Of a stretch of 64,000 bases of DNA, positions 45,155-54,148 are shown piece by piece; position 1 is the first letter of the stretch; each line of letters starts with the position of its first letter. The notes under the pieces are model-generated. The model did not search any database, was not told where the DNA came from, and saw nothing but the letters and a program-made list of their open reading frames with translations. The position numbers and the translations under genes are program-made. The DNA is from CAZIOH01 sp964540815 (lineage in GTDB: Bacteria > Myxococcota_A > Polyangia > Fen-1088). The stretch covers positions 1 through 64,000 of the forward strand of contig CAZIOH010000023.1 in assembly GCA_964540815.1 (NCBI GenBank), written 5' to 3'.

Positions 45155-47839
45155 TCACCGGTCCGGCAACGCCGTGGCGCCGCCCGCCGCGGTGGGGGTC
45201 GTGCCCGCGAGGTGGCCGTGGGCAATGGGCTCGGCGGTCGGCGGCTCGCTGGCCTGGCCGCCCACCCCCGGCGAATCTCCACCGCGAAACAGGATCAACG
45301 CCGCCGGCAGCACCACCACCGCCGCCGTCAGGCAGGTGATCTCACCGAGGACCGCCAGGAACCCGAACAGGAAGAGGCCCCGGTTCTGCGCCACCAGCAG
45401 CGATGAATACCCGAGGATGGTGGTCATCGAGCACAGCGCCACCGCCCCGCCCGTGTCGCGGATGGCCCCCACCACGCTGCGCGCGCCGTCGCGCAGGTAA
45501 CGTCCCATCACGTTGACGGCGTAGTCGACCCCGATCCCGAAGGTGATCGGGAAGGCGATGAAGTTGATGAAGTTGATGCGGATGTGGGCCAGCATCGCCA
45601 GGGCCACCAGCCACAGCACGCCCAGCACCAGCGCCCCGAGGACGAAGGGGGTCGCCACCCCGAACCGGAAGAGCAGGATCACCGTGAGGGCCACCCCCGC
45701 GAAGGCCAGCGCCGAGGCCAGCGGCCCGTCGCGGTTCATCGATACGGTGATGTCCGCCGTCAGCGGCGGGCCGCCCGCCACCCGCGCGTCGCGGCCGTCG
45801 ACCGGCCGGGCCACCCGCGCCACCGCGCGCAAGGCGTCGACGAAGGCGCTGTTCCGCGGCCCGTCCCACAGGGCGGCCGTCGGCTTCGGGTACACCAGCA
45901 CCACCCGACCGAGCGATCCGTCCATCTCGCGCAACCCTTTCAGCAGGGTCTCGGGGATCTGGTCGACGGTGATGGGGGGTGGCGTCTCGGGCCCGAGCAG
46001 CCGATCGATCTTGCCCCGCTGCTCGGGCGTCAGGCGGGCGCGGATGTTGGGCGTCAGCTTGTGGCGGATGGCGTCGATCTCGACCAGCCGGGCGGCGGCA
46101 TCAGGCGGCAGGAAGTCGTCGGCGGTTCGAACCATCGCCACCATCTCCGACAGCGGCGGCCGGTCCATTGCCAGCTGCAGCGCGTGGGTGACCTGCCGGG
46201 CCCCCACCTGGCTGTCGGCCAGGATGGCGGTCGGGGTGAGGTACTGACCGAGCAAGGTATCCATCTTGGCGCCCCAGTACCCCTCACCCGTCTTCCAGGT
46301 GTCGGCGCGCCGGAGCCGCGACAGATCGTGCTCGAGTTGCCCCTCGCCGAACCCCCGCACCGTCACCAGCGCCCCGACCGTGAGCACCATGGCCGTGCCG
46401 ACGATCCAGCGCGGGTACCGCGAGACCCAGGTCGACAGGTGCCGCATCAGGCCGTGCGCCAGCGCGGGAGCGGGAGCCGGCCCCGGACCCGCGCCCCCGA
46501 CGCTGCCGTGGCCATTCGCCGGGTGATTCCCCCACCAGCGCGCGCCGATGGGCGCCGGCAACTCGGGCAGCCGGTCCAGCCAGCGCACGAGCGGGGGCGT
46601 CAAGGTCGAGGTTCCGAGCCAGCACAGGATCATCCCGATGCCCCCGATCACCCCGAACTGCTGGAACCCCCGGAACTGCATCGCGATCAACGACGCGTAG
46701 GCCACCCCGGCGGCCAGGGCCGCCGACAACGTCCCGGTCCGCGTCCCCCACAGCGCGATGGCCAGGGCGTCCTCCACGGTGCGATGCTGCCGTCGCTCGT
46801 CCACGTAGCGTCCGAGCTGGATGATCCCGAAGTTGATGCCGTTGCCGATGATGATCGACCCGAGGAAGGCCGTGTTCGAGTTGAGGTCGCGCACCCCGAG
46901 CAGGTTGGCGAGCGCGAACGCGCACAGGGTGGCGATCGCCAGCGGGGCGGTCAGCACCAGCGCCGCCGGCCACCACCTGAAGTAGAGCAGCAGCACCAGC
47001 ACGACCGCCCCCATCACCAGCAGCGAAGACAGCGTCAGGTCGGCCACCAGCGCCGCGGTCTCCTCGGCCGAGATGGCCACGTCGCCGGTGTAGCCGACCC
47101 TCAGCCCCTGCGCATAGGCCCCGGGGCCCCCGAGCGCGCGCAGGTCCGCCTGCACCCGATCGATGAGCTCGGCCGACTCGGTCGAGCCGGTCGAGAAGCG
47201 ACCGGCCTCGATGAGCAGGAGCGAGCTGCCGAGGCGGGCGTTCTCGAACCGGTCGCCATCGAGCCGGCTCGACGGGGCCCGCGCCTCGTAGCGCCGCTCG
47301 ATGTCCGAGAAGTCGAGGGGGGGCGGACCCTCGCTGTCGTCGAGCAGGGTGCCGGTCTCGGTGGCGTATTCGTAGTGCAGGCGCGCCTCGATGCGCTCGC
47401 GGATGGTGCGCAGGTCCTCGACCCCGAGGAGCTGGGCGGCGTGCCCCTCGACGAAGGTGCGCTCGGCCGAGATCCCGAGCCGGAGGTTTCCGGCCACCCG
47501 CGCCGGGTACGCCCGCACCCGCGCCGCCAGATCGTCGAGGAGCCGCCGGCTCGCGGCCATGCGCGCGGGCGGCGCGTCTGGACCGGCGTCGACCATCACC
47601 CCGAGAAACTGCAGGCCCGGGATCCGCTTCCGCAGTTCCCCTATGGCGAGGACGCTCGGCGCGTTCCGGGGCAGGAGCTCCTCGATGTCGCTGCGCAGGT
47701 GGCGGTACAGGTGCACCGTACGCCAGCCCGCGACCACCGCGGTCAGCAAGGCGGCGATCCACAACGCACGTCCATGGCGCAGGGTGAAGGCCACGAAGCG
47801 GCGCGACAGATCGTCGGATGGGTCGGTCTCGGTCGTCAC
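45155..47839 (-). CDS. MMPL/RND-superfamily transporter
   Basis: 894 aa from GTG 47839; longer upstream starts add unlikely non-conserved residues. Two related halves, each one helix, a large extracytoplasmic loop and a cluster of five helices: SLLVMGAVVLVLLLYF ... GNGINFGIIQLGRY in half 1, and AGVALTVILLF ... FGIGVDYAVNVMGRYLRDG in half 2. The GxxxD motif (FGIGVDYAVNV) in helix 4 is where MMPL/HpnN proteins place the proton-relay Asp. It may export lipids (hopanoid or mycolate-like). An Ala/Pro/Gly insert lies near residue 440. It is divergent from trpE. Confidence 0.88.
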   Translation of the reverse strand: MTTETDPSDDLSRRFVAFTLRHGRALWIAALLTAVVAGWRTVHLYRHLRSDIEELLPRNAPSVLAIGELRKRIPGLQFLGVMVDAGPDAPPARMAASRRLLDDLAARVRAYPARVAGNLRLGISAERTFVEGHAAQLLGVEDLRTIRERIEARLHYEYATETGTLLDDSEGPPPLDFSDIERRYEARAPSSRLDGDRFENARLGSSLLLIEAGRFSTGSTESAELIDRVQADLRALGGPGAYAQGLRVGYTGDVAISAEETAALVADLTLSSLLVMGAVVLVLLLYFRWWPAALVLTAPLAIATLCAFALANLLGVRDLNSNTAFLGSIIIGNGINFGIIQLGRYVDERRQHRTVEDALAIALWGTRTGTLSAALAAGVAYASLIAMQFRGFQQFGVIGGIGMILCWLGTSTLTPPLVRWLDRLPELPAPIGARWWGNHPANGHGSVGGAGPGPAPAPALAHGLMRHLSTWVSRYPRWIVGTAMVLTVGALVTVRGFGEGQLEHDLSRLRRADTWKTGEGYWGAKMDTLLGQYLTPTAILADSQVGARQVTHALQLAMDRPPLSEMVAMVRTADDFLPPDAAARLVEIDAIRHKLTPNIRARLTPEQRGKIDRLLGPETPPPITVDQIPETLLKGLREMDGSLGRVVLVYPKPTAALWDGPRNSAFVDALRAVARVARPVDGRDARVAGGPPLTADITVSMNRDGPLASALAFAGVALTVILLFRFGVATPFVLGALVLGVLWLVALAMLAHIRINFINFIAFPITFGIGVDYAVNVMGRYLRDGARSVVGAIRDTGGAVALCSMTTILGYSSLLVAQNRGLFLFGFLAVLGEITCLTAAVVVLPAALILFRGGDSPGVGGQASEPPTAEPIAHGHLAGTTPTAAGGATALPDR

Positions 47840-48005
47840 GGAGCGCGAACTATATCGGGCGAATCGGCGACGCGCCCAGACAGAAATATGGCGCCCATCT
47901 CGGTTCCGAGGACCGTCGATCCCCAAGATCGGCGCCAAGGTCCAGCGCGCCGTTCGGGCGGGCGCTCCGCGGCGGCCGTGGTCGTGATAAATTGACCGGC
48001 TCAAA

Positions 48006-49691
48006 ATGTCTCGCTTTCTGCCCGAGCGTTCCGCGTTCGTCGAGCTCGCCCGCCAGGCCAGGGATCCTGTCGTTGGCGGCGACGCCGATGGGACCGGTTC
48101 CACGATCCCTGGCCCACTCCCCGGCGGCCGTCGGCTGGCCTTCGTGTACCGCGAGGTGCTGGCGGACACCGACACGCCGGTCTCCGCCTACGCCAAGCTG
48201 GGGCGAGGTCCGTATTCCTTCCTGCTCGAGAGCGTGGTGGGCGGCGAGAAATGGGCGGCCTACAGCTTCGTCGGCGTGCGACCGCGGGCGGTGATCCGCG
48301 CGTACGGCCGGCGGGTCGAGGTGCTGGTGCCCGATGGACAGGCCTTCCGGGTGACGGAGACCGCCGAGGTCGGCAACCCGGTGGACTTCGTGGGGGCCTA
48401 CCTGGCCAGGCTCGCCCCGGTGATCCCCGAGGGTCTGCCGCGCTTCTTTGGCGGGGCGGTGGGATGGATCGGGTACGACGCCGTGCGCGGCTTCGAGGAT
48501 CTCCCCAGCACCAAGCCGGATGTGCTCGGCTTGCCGGAGGTGTGTCTGGCGATCACCGACACGGTCGTGATCTTCGACAACCTGCGGGGAACCGTGAAGG
48601 TCGTGGCGGCGGCCGACGTGGGGGGCGACACGCAGGAGGGGACGGGTGGCAGCGGCCAGGGATGGATCGACCCCGGGCAGGCCTATGACCAGGCCTGCGC
48701 CCGCATCGACGCGATCCTCGATCGCCTGGCCCAGCCGATCGGTGCCCCTCTGCACGTGATCGATCCGAGTCCCCTGGCCCCGCGGACCAGGCCCAGTCCG
48801 TCCCTGTCATCGTCATCGTCATCGTCGTCGTTGCCGTCGTCATCGTCGTTCTCCGCGACCTTGCGCTCCGGCGTGACCCGCGAGGCCTTCGAGGCCAACG
48901 TCCGCCGCATCCAGGAGTACATCCTGGCCGGCGACGCGTTCCAGGTGGTGTACGCGCAGCGCTTCGAGCTCCCGCGGGGCGGCGTCGATCCCTTCGACGT
49001 GTACCGCGCCCTGCGGGTGACCAACCCATCGCCGTACATGTTTCATCTCGAGTTCCCCGAGGCGGTGGTGACCGGGGCCTCGCCCGAGGTGATGGTGCGG
49101 CTCGATCGCGGCGAGCTCGAGCTGCGGCCCATCGCCGGCACCAAGCCCCGCGGGGCCACCCGGCAGGAGGACGCCGCCCGCGAGGCGGAGCTGCGCGCCG
49201 ATCCCAAGGAGCAGGCCGAGCACGTGATGCTGATCGATCTCGGCCGCAACGACGTGGGTCGGGTCTCCCTGCCGGGCAGCGTGCGGCTCACCGAGCGCAT
49301 GGTGGTCGAGCGCTACTCCCACGTCATGCACCTCGTCTCGAACGTCCGCGGCACGCTCGATCCGCGGCTCGGACCGGCCGACGTGATCCGGGCGACCTTC
49401 CCGGCGGGCACGCTGAGCGGTGCGCCCAAGATCCGGGCGATGGAGATCATCGAGGAGGTGGAGCCGACCCGGCGGGGCATCTACGGCGGCGCGGTCGGGT
49501 ACATCGGCTACGGCGGGAACCTGGACTTCGCGATCGCGATTCGCACCTTGGTCGCGCTCGGAGAGACCTTCTACATCCAGGCAGGGGCGGGGATCGTCGC
49601 CGCCAGCGTCCCCTCCGAGGAATACGACGAGTCCGTCAACAAGGCGCGCGCCGTGGTGTCCGCCATCGAGATGGCGAGCGCGCGAGGATGA
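48006..49691 (+). CDS. trpE: Anthranilate synthase component I
   Basis: Converts chorismate (with ammonia from TrpG) to anthranilate, first committed step of tryptophan synthesis. 561 aa. Conserved blocks: PYSFLLESVVGGEKWAAYSF, the Trp-feedback motif region, RRIQEYILAGDAFQVVYAQRF, PSPYMFHLEFPEAVVTGASPEV, RPIAGTKPRG, LIDLGRNDVGRV, and GTLSGAPKIRAMEIIEE. A Ser-rich insert (residues 265-285) is encoded by TCATCG/TCGTCG microsatellite DNA. First gene of trpEGDCF; no trp leader peptide or attenuator was found upstream. Confidence 0.96.
   Translation: MSRFLPERSAFVELARQARDPVVGGDADGTGSTIPGPLPGGRRLAFVYREVLADTDTPVSAYAKLGRGPYSFLLESVVGGEKWAAYSFVGVRPRAVIRAYGRRVEVLVPDGQAFRVTETAEVGNPVDFVGAYLARLAPVIPEGLPRFFGGAVGWIGYDAVRGFEDLPSTKPDVLGLPEVCLAITDTVVIFDNLRGTVKVVAAADVGGDTQEGTGGSGQGWIDPGQAYDQACARIDAILDRLAQPIGAPLHVIDPSPLAPRTRPSPSLSSSSSSSSLPSSSSFSATLRSGVTREAFEANVRRIQEYILAGDAFQVVYAQRFELPRGGVDPFDVYRALRVTNPSPYMFHLEFPEAVVTGASPEVMVRLDRGELELRPIAGTKPRGATRQEDAAREAELRADPKEQAEHVMLIDLGRNDVGRVSLPGSVRLTERMVVERYSHVMHLVSNVRGTLDPRLGPADVIRATFPAGTLSGAPKIRAMEIIEEVEPTRRGIYGGAVGYIGYGGNLDFAIAIRTLVALGETFYIQAGAGIVAASVPSEEYDESVNKARAVVSAIEMASARG
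48806..48850 (+). repeat. TCATCG/TCGTCG microsatellite in trpE
   Basis: A tandem array of trinucleotide/hexanucleotide units coding for a run of Ser residues. It lies between the N-terminal and catalytic halves of TrpE. Confidence 0.85.
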
Positions 49692-49731
49692 AGCTCACGA
49701 GGATGAAACCCCCACGGATGGAATCCCTCCC

Positions 49732-50396
<665 letters not shown>

Positions 50397-50400
<4 letters not shown>

Positions 50401-51470
50401 CCGCCACGGTGCCCCGGGCGACCGGCGCGTCGTCGGGCATGCCTTCCTCCCCCTTCGGGATCCGCGAGGCGATCGCCCGGGTCTGCGACCGGGTGGATCT
50501 CACGCCCGACGAGATGGCGGCCGCGGTGGGTGAGATCATGGAGGATCGGGCCACCCCGGCGCAGATCGGGGGCCTGCTCACCGCGCTGCGCCTCAAGGGC
50601 GAGACGGTGGCCGAGGTGGTGGGGGCGGCGCGCGCCATGCGCGCCCGCATGACCCCGGTGGTCTTTCCTTCCCCCGTGCTGGTCGACACCTGCGGGACCG
50701 GCGGGGATGGCTCGGGCTCCGTCAACGTCTCCACCCTGGCGGCGCTCATCGTGGCCGGTTGCGGGGTCAAGGTCGCCAAGCACGGGAACCGCGCCCTGTC
50801 GTCCAGGACCGGATCGCACGACGTGCTCGAGGCGCTGGGGCTCGATCCCATGCCGAGCCCGGCCCTGGCGGCGCGCTGCCTCGACGAGGTCGGGATCGCG
50901 TTCCTGTTCGCGCCCTTCTTTCACGCGTCGACCAAGGCCGCGGCCGGACCGCGCCGCGAACTCGGCGTCCGCACGGTGTTCAACCTGCTCGGTCCACTGA
51001 CCAACCCGGCGGGCGCGCGCTTCGCCGTCAACGGCATCTTCGCCCGCGATCGCTGCGAGCTCCTGGCCCACGCGCATCAGGCCCTCGGCACCGAGCGGGC
51101 CATGGTCGTGCACGGCGCCGGCGGCTACGACGAGATCGTCCCCTCGGGGCCGACCTTCGTGGCCGAGCTGCGCGACGGGGCGGTGCGAACCTACGAGGTG
51201 GAGCCGCGCGACTTCGGCCTCGAGCCCACCGATCCAGGTGGGCTCAAGGGCGGGGACTCGGCGCTGAACGCCAGGATCTTGACCGCGGCGCTGCAGGGCG
51301 AAAGAGGGCCGGTGCGCAACGTCGGGCTCATGACGGCAGCCGCGGCGCTGTACGTGACCGGCCAGGCCCCCGACCTCGTGAGCGGAGCCGCGCGCGCCGC
51401 CCGCGCGGTGGACGAGGGCGCGGCCCTCGCGGTGCTCGAGCGCCTCCGCGTCCTGGCGCCCCTGCGATGA
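50397..51470 (+). CDS. trpD: Anthranilate phosphoribosyltransferase
   Basis: Transfers phosphoribose from PRPP to anthranilate. 357 aa from GTG 50397 (ATG at 50439 also possible), overlapping trpG. It has the PRPP/substrate blocks DTCGTGGDGSGSVNVST, KHGNRALSSRTGSHDVLEALG, and HASTKAAAGPRRELGVRTVFNLLGPLTNPA. Overlaps trpC by 4 bp (ATGA). Confidence 0.96.
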
Positions 51471-52333
51471 TCCTCGACGACATCGTGGCCCGCACCCGAC
51501 TCGATCTGGTCGAGCGCAAGGCCCATACGCCGCTCGAGAGGCTCGAGGCGGCGGTGCGCGATCTGCCGCCGGTGCGCAGCCTCTGGGAGGCGCTGCGCCG
51601 GCCCGGCCAGCCCGCACGGCTGACCGCCATCGCCGAGTTCAAGCGGCGCTCGCCGTCGGCCGGCTGGATCCGGCAGGACGCGGCGATCGACGCGGTGATC
51701 CCCGCCTACGTGGCGGCCGGGGCCGCCGGGCTCTCGGTGCTCACGGACGGGCCATTCTTCGGCGGGAGCCTGGCGGATCTGACGCGCGCGCGCGCGCTGC
51801 TCGGTGATGGGTCCGCGGATCGAGCCAGTCCCCCCGACAGGCGCCAAGCCGCTGCGCCGGGCGGGCGTCCCGCGGTGCTGCGCAAGGACTTCGTCGTCGA
51901 TGCGTACCAGCTCGCCGAGGCGCGGGCCGCCGGGGCCGACGCGGTCCTGTTGATCGTCGCCGCGCTCGACGATCGGGCCCTGCGCGGCCTGTTCTCGGCC
52001 TGCGCGACCTTCGGGCTCGAGGCCCTGGTCGAGACCCACGACCGGCAGGAGGCGGCCCGGGCGGTCGATCTCGGCGCGACCATCGTCGGCGTCAACCACC
52101 GGGATCTGCGCACGTTCACCATGGACATGGATCTGGCCGTGCGCCTGCGCGCCGAGATCCCCCCGGGGTGCGTGATGGTGGCCGAGTCGGGGATTCGCCG
52201 CCCGGCGGACGCGCGGCGGATGGCCGAGGCGGGCATCGACGCCATCCTGGTCGGCGAGAGCCTGATGCGGGCGACCGATCCGGGGGCGGAGCTGCGGGCC
52301 CTGATCGAGCGGCCGGGAGGCGGCGCCGTCTGA
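51467..52333 (+). CDS. trpC: Indole-3-glycerol phosphate synthase
   Basis: TIM-barrel enzyme forming indoleglycerol phosphate. 288 aa from ATG 51467. AEFKRRSPSAGWI, LSVLTDGPFFGGSL, LRKDFVVDAYQL, GVNHRDLRTFTMD and AESGIRRPADARRM are the family's phosphate- and substrate-binding blocks. An insert of about 22 Ala/Pro/Gly/Ser residues sits before the RKDF strand. Confidence 0.95.
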   Translation: MILDDIVARTRLDLVERKAHTPLERLEAAVRDLPPVRSLWEALRRPGQPARLTAIAEFKRRSPSAGWIRQDAAIDAVIPAYVAAGAAGLSVLTDGPFFGGSLADLTRARALLGDGSADRASPPDRRQAAAPGGRPAVLRKDFVVDAYQLAEARAAGADAVLLIVAALDDRALRGLFSACATFGLEALVETHDRQEAARAVDLGATIVGVNHRDLRTFTMDMDLAVRLRAEIPPGCVMVAESGIRRPADARRMAEAGIDAILVGESLMRATDPGAELRALIERPGGGAV

Positions 52334-52351
52334 GGGCGCGCGCCAGCCCCG

Positions 52352-53011
52352 ATGTCCTTCGTGATCAAGATATGCGGCGTGACCACGCCCGCGGACGCCG
52401 AGGCCGTGGCGGCGGCCGGGGCCGACGCCGTCGGGCTCAACTTCTGGCCGGGCTCACGGCGGTTCGTGGGCCCGGACGCCAACCGCGAGCGCGTGGTGGC
52501 CGCCATCCCGCCCGGGGTCCTGAAGTTCGGGGTGTTCGTGAACGCCTCGGTCTCAGAGGTGCTGGCGCAGGCCCGGCGCTGGGGCCTCGATCGCATCCAG
52601 CTCCACGGCGACGAGGAGCCCAGGGACTTCGCCGCCGTGCCCGCCCGGCAGCTCGTGCGCGCCGTGCGCGTGCGCGATGCCGCCGCGCTCGCCGACGTGC
52701 ACGCCTGGAGCGCCGACACGTTCCTGCTCGACGCCTTCGTCGACGGCTACGGGGGAGGCGGGGAGGTCGCCCCCTGGGCAGCGATCGCGGACTTCCTGGC
52801 GACGCAGCCCACCCGAGCCCCGCGCTTTCTGCTGGCCGGCGGCCTTCATCCCGGCAACGTCGCGGCGGCGATCGCCGCCACCCGCCCGGCGGGCGTCGAC
52901 GTGGCGAGCGGGGTGGAGACCGCCCCGGGTCGCAAGGATCCCGAGCTCGTCGCGCGCTTCATCGCCGCCGCCCGCGCCGCCGCCGCTCGAATCATCCCAT
53001 CCGAGTCCTGA
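52352..53011 (+). CDS. trpF: Phosphoribosylanthranilate isomerase
   Basis: 219-aa TIM-barrel isomerase. The catalytic Cys is in IKICGVTTPADAEA; GVFVNASV, IQLHGDE and the end block GVDVASGVETAPGRKDPELVARFI are standard. It is 18 bp after trpC. No trpB or trpA follows; the operon ends here with a convergent overlap of 20 bp with dciA. Confidence 0.95.
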   Translation: MSFVIKICGVTTPADAEAVAAAGADAVGLNFWPGSRRFVGPDANRERVVAAIPPGVLKFGVFVNASVSEVLAQARRWGLDRIQLHGDEEPRDFAAVPARQLVRAVRVRDAAALADVHAWSADTFLLDAFVDGYGGGGEVAPWAAIADFLATQPTRAPRFLLAGGLHPGNVAAAIAATRPAGVDVASGVETAPGRKDPELVARFIAAARAAAARIIPSES

Positions 53012-53306
53012 GCTCGGTCACGACCCCCGCGCCGAGGGTCTCGGCCATGCGCGCGAGGATCTCCACCCGCAGGAGCGTGAGCTCGTGGCCGAGGGCCGCG
53101 CTCGACACGCTGACGAAGAGCGTTCCACCCCGGAACGCATCCGGCCGGGTCTCGGCGCGGAAGAGCGCCCCCGCCGCCTGGGCGTACGCATCGAACACCC
53201 GGTACTCGAGGGCGCGCCCGCTCCCTCCGAGCCGCGACAGCAGACCCGCCATCAGATCGCTCGTGCTCTCGGGCTCGGGCTGGTTGCGGCGCCGGCGCGG
53301 ATTCAT
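52992..53306 (-). CDS. DciA/DUF721-family protein
   Basis: 104 aa. Sequence layout SRLGGSGRALEYRVFDAYAQAAGALFRAETRPDAFRGGTLFVSVSS-AALGHELTLL matches the DUF721 domain of DciA, the loader of the replicative helicase in bacteria without DnaC. The 3' end lies inside trpF. The start ATG 53306 is preceded by GCGGCCGAG. It stands alone; no gyrB, dnaA or recF neighbour is seen. Confidence 0.85.
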   Translation of the reverse strand: MNPRRRRNQPEPESTSDLMAGLLSRLGGSGRALEYRVFDAYAQAAGALFRAETRPDAFRGGTLFVSVSSAALGHELTLLRVEILARMAETLGAGVVTELRTRMG

Positions 53307-53469
53307 CTCGGCCGCAGCTTAGTACAGGTTCGCGATCATCTCCCCGTCCTCTTGCCCGCCGCCGTCCTCGTCGCCGTCCCGTCCCACGAACGGACGCGAC
53401 GAACGAGTACGGAGACGAGTACGGGGCTTGAGGCCGCGCTCGAAGGGAACGGTCAGCACCGAGTTCGGT

Positions 53470-53475
53470 TATCAT
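53470..53475 (+). promoter_or_regulatory. Candidate -10 box for ridA
   Basis: TATCAT ends 6 bp before the ridA ATG. If used, the mRNA would be essentially leaderless. There is no clear -35. A direct repeat ACGAGTACGG occurs about 60 bp upstream. Confidence 0.25.
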
Positions 53476-53481
53476 CCGACC

Positions 53482-53883
53482 ATGGCTGAGGCGATATCCA
53501 CCCCCGACGCACCGAAGGCCATCGGCCCCTACGCGCAGGCCGTCGCGGTTCCAGTCGCGGCCGCTGGTCGCCTGATCTTTTGCTCGGGACAGATCCCCCT
53601 CGATCCCGCCAGCGGCGAGGTGGTGGGCACCGACGATGTCCGCGCGCAGACCACCCAGGTGATGCGCAACCTCGGCGCGGTCTTGACGGCGGCCGGGGCG
53701 TCCCTGGCCCACGTCGTCAAGACGACGATCTACCTCGTCGACCTGCGGGACTTCGCCGTGGTGAACGACGTGTACGGAGGGTTCTTCGCGGCGGAGCCTC
53801 CGGCGCGCGCAACCGTGCAGGTCGCCGCGCTGCCGAGGGCGGTCCGCGTCGAGATCGACGCCATCGCGGTCGTCCCGTCGTGA
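53482..53883 (+). CDS. ridA: RidA-family reactive intermediate deaminase
   Basis: 133-aa trimeric enzyme that hydrolyses 2-aminoacrylate and related enamines. IGPYAQAV and FCSGQIPLDPASGEV open it; the catalytic Arg is in PARATVQVAALP, and EIDAIAVVPS closes it. ATG 53482 follows a short TATCAT box. It is convergent with rpmB. Confidence 0.95.
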   Translation: MAEAISTPDAPKAIGPYAQAVAVPVAAAGRLIFCSGQIPLDPASGEVVGTDDVRAQTTQVMRNLGAVLTAAGASLAHVVKTTIYLVDLRDFAVVNDVYGGFFAAEPPARATVQVAALPRAVRVEIDAIAVVPS

Positions 53884-53911
53884 CCGCCGCGCGCGCGCCG
53901 CGGGACGGCGG
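53884..53911. terminator. Possible ridA/rpmB bidirectional terminator
   Basis: CCGCCG (53884-53889) and CGGCGG (53906-53911) form a G/C hairpin between convergent stops. There is no T-run, so evidence is weak. Confidence 0.3.
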
Positions 53912-53914
53912 GGT

Positions 53915-54109
53915 CTACGAGGCGACCTTGACCACGCGCCCGGAGCGAAGGCAGCGCGAGCACACGCGGACGTGGGTGTTGCTCCCGTCGACCTTGACGT
54001 GAACACGGCGCAGGTTCGGCCGCTGGATACTCTTGGTCTTGATGTTCGAATGGCTGACGTTGTTCGCCACTCGTCGCTGCTTGCCGCAGACTGCGCATTG
54101 GGCTGGCAT
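53915..54109 (-). CDS. rpmB: 50S ribosomal protein bL28
   Basis: 64-aa protein of the large subunit. MPAQCAVCGKQRRVANNVSHSNIKTKS with two Cys pairs (CAVC, CSRC), and the basic RPNLRRVHV block is typical bL28. The C-terminal CSRCLRSGRVVKVA gives a zinc-binding form (C+). ATG 54109 is the only plausible start; the upstream open frame is antisense noise. Confidence 0.96.
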   Translation of the reverse strand: MPAQCAVCGKQRRVANNVSHSNIKTKSIQRPNLRRVHVKVDGSNTHVRVCSRCLRSGRVVKVAS

Positions 54110-54148
54110 AAATCCCTCCGAAAAGGCGGCAAGCTCTAGCACCGCGTG

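Noticed and set aside
45085..45282. N-terminal extension of vapB
   Set aside because: It runs over the operator palindrome and into the MMPL 3' end, and it lacks RHH-like sequence before MRTTVRL.
47840..48005. trp leader peptide or attenuator upstream of trpE
   Set aside because: No short ORF with tandem Trp codons and no terminator/antiterminator stems seen in the 166-bp gap.
47840..48175. N-terminal extension of the MMPL transporter
   Set aside because: It overlaps the trpE 5' end antisense and the added residues look random; GTG 47839 gives a typical short cytosolic start.
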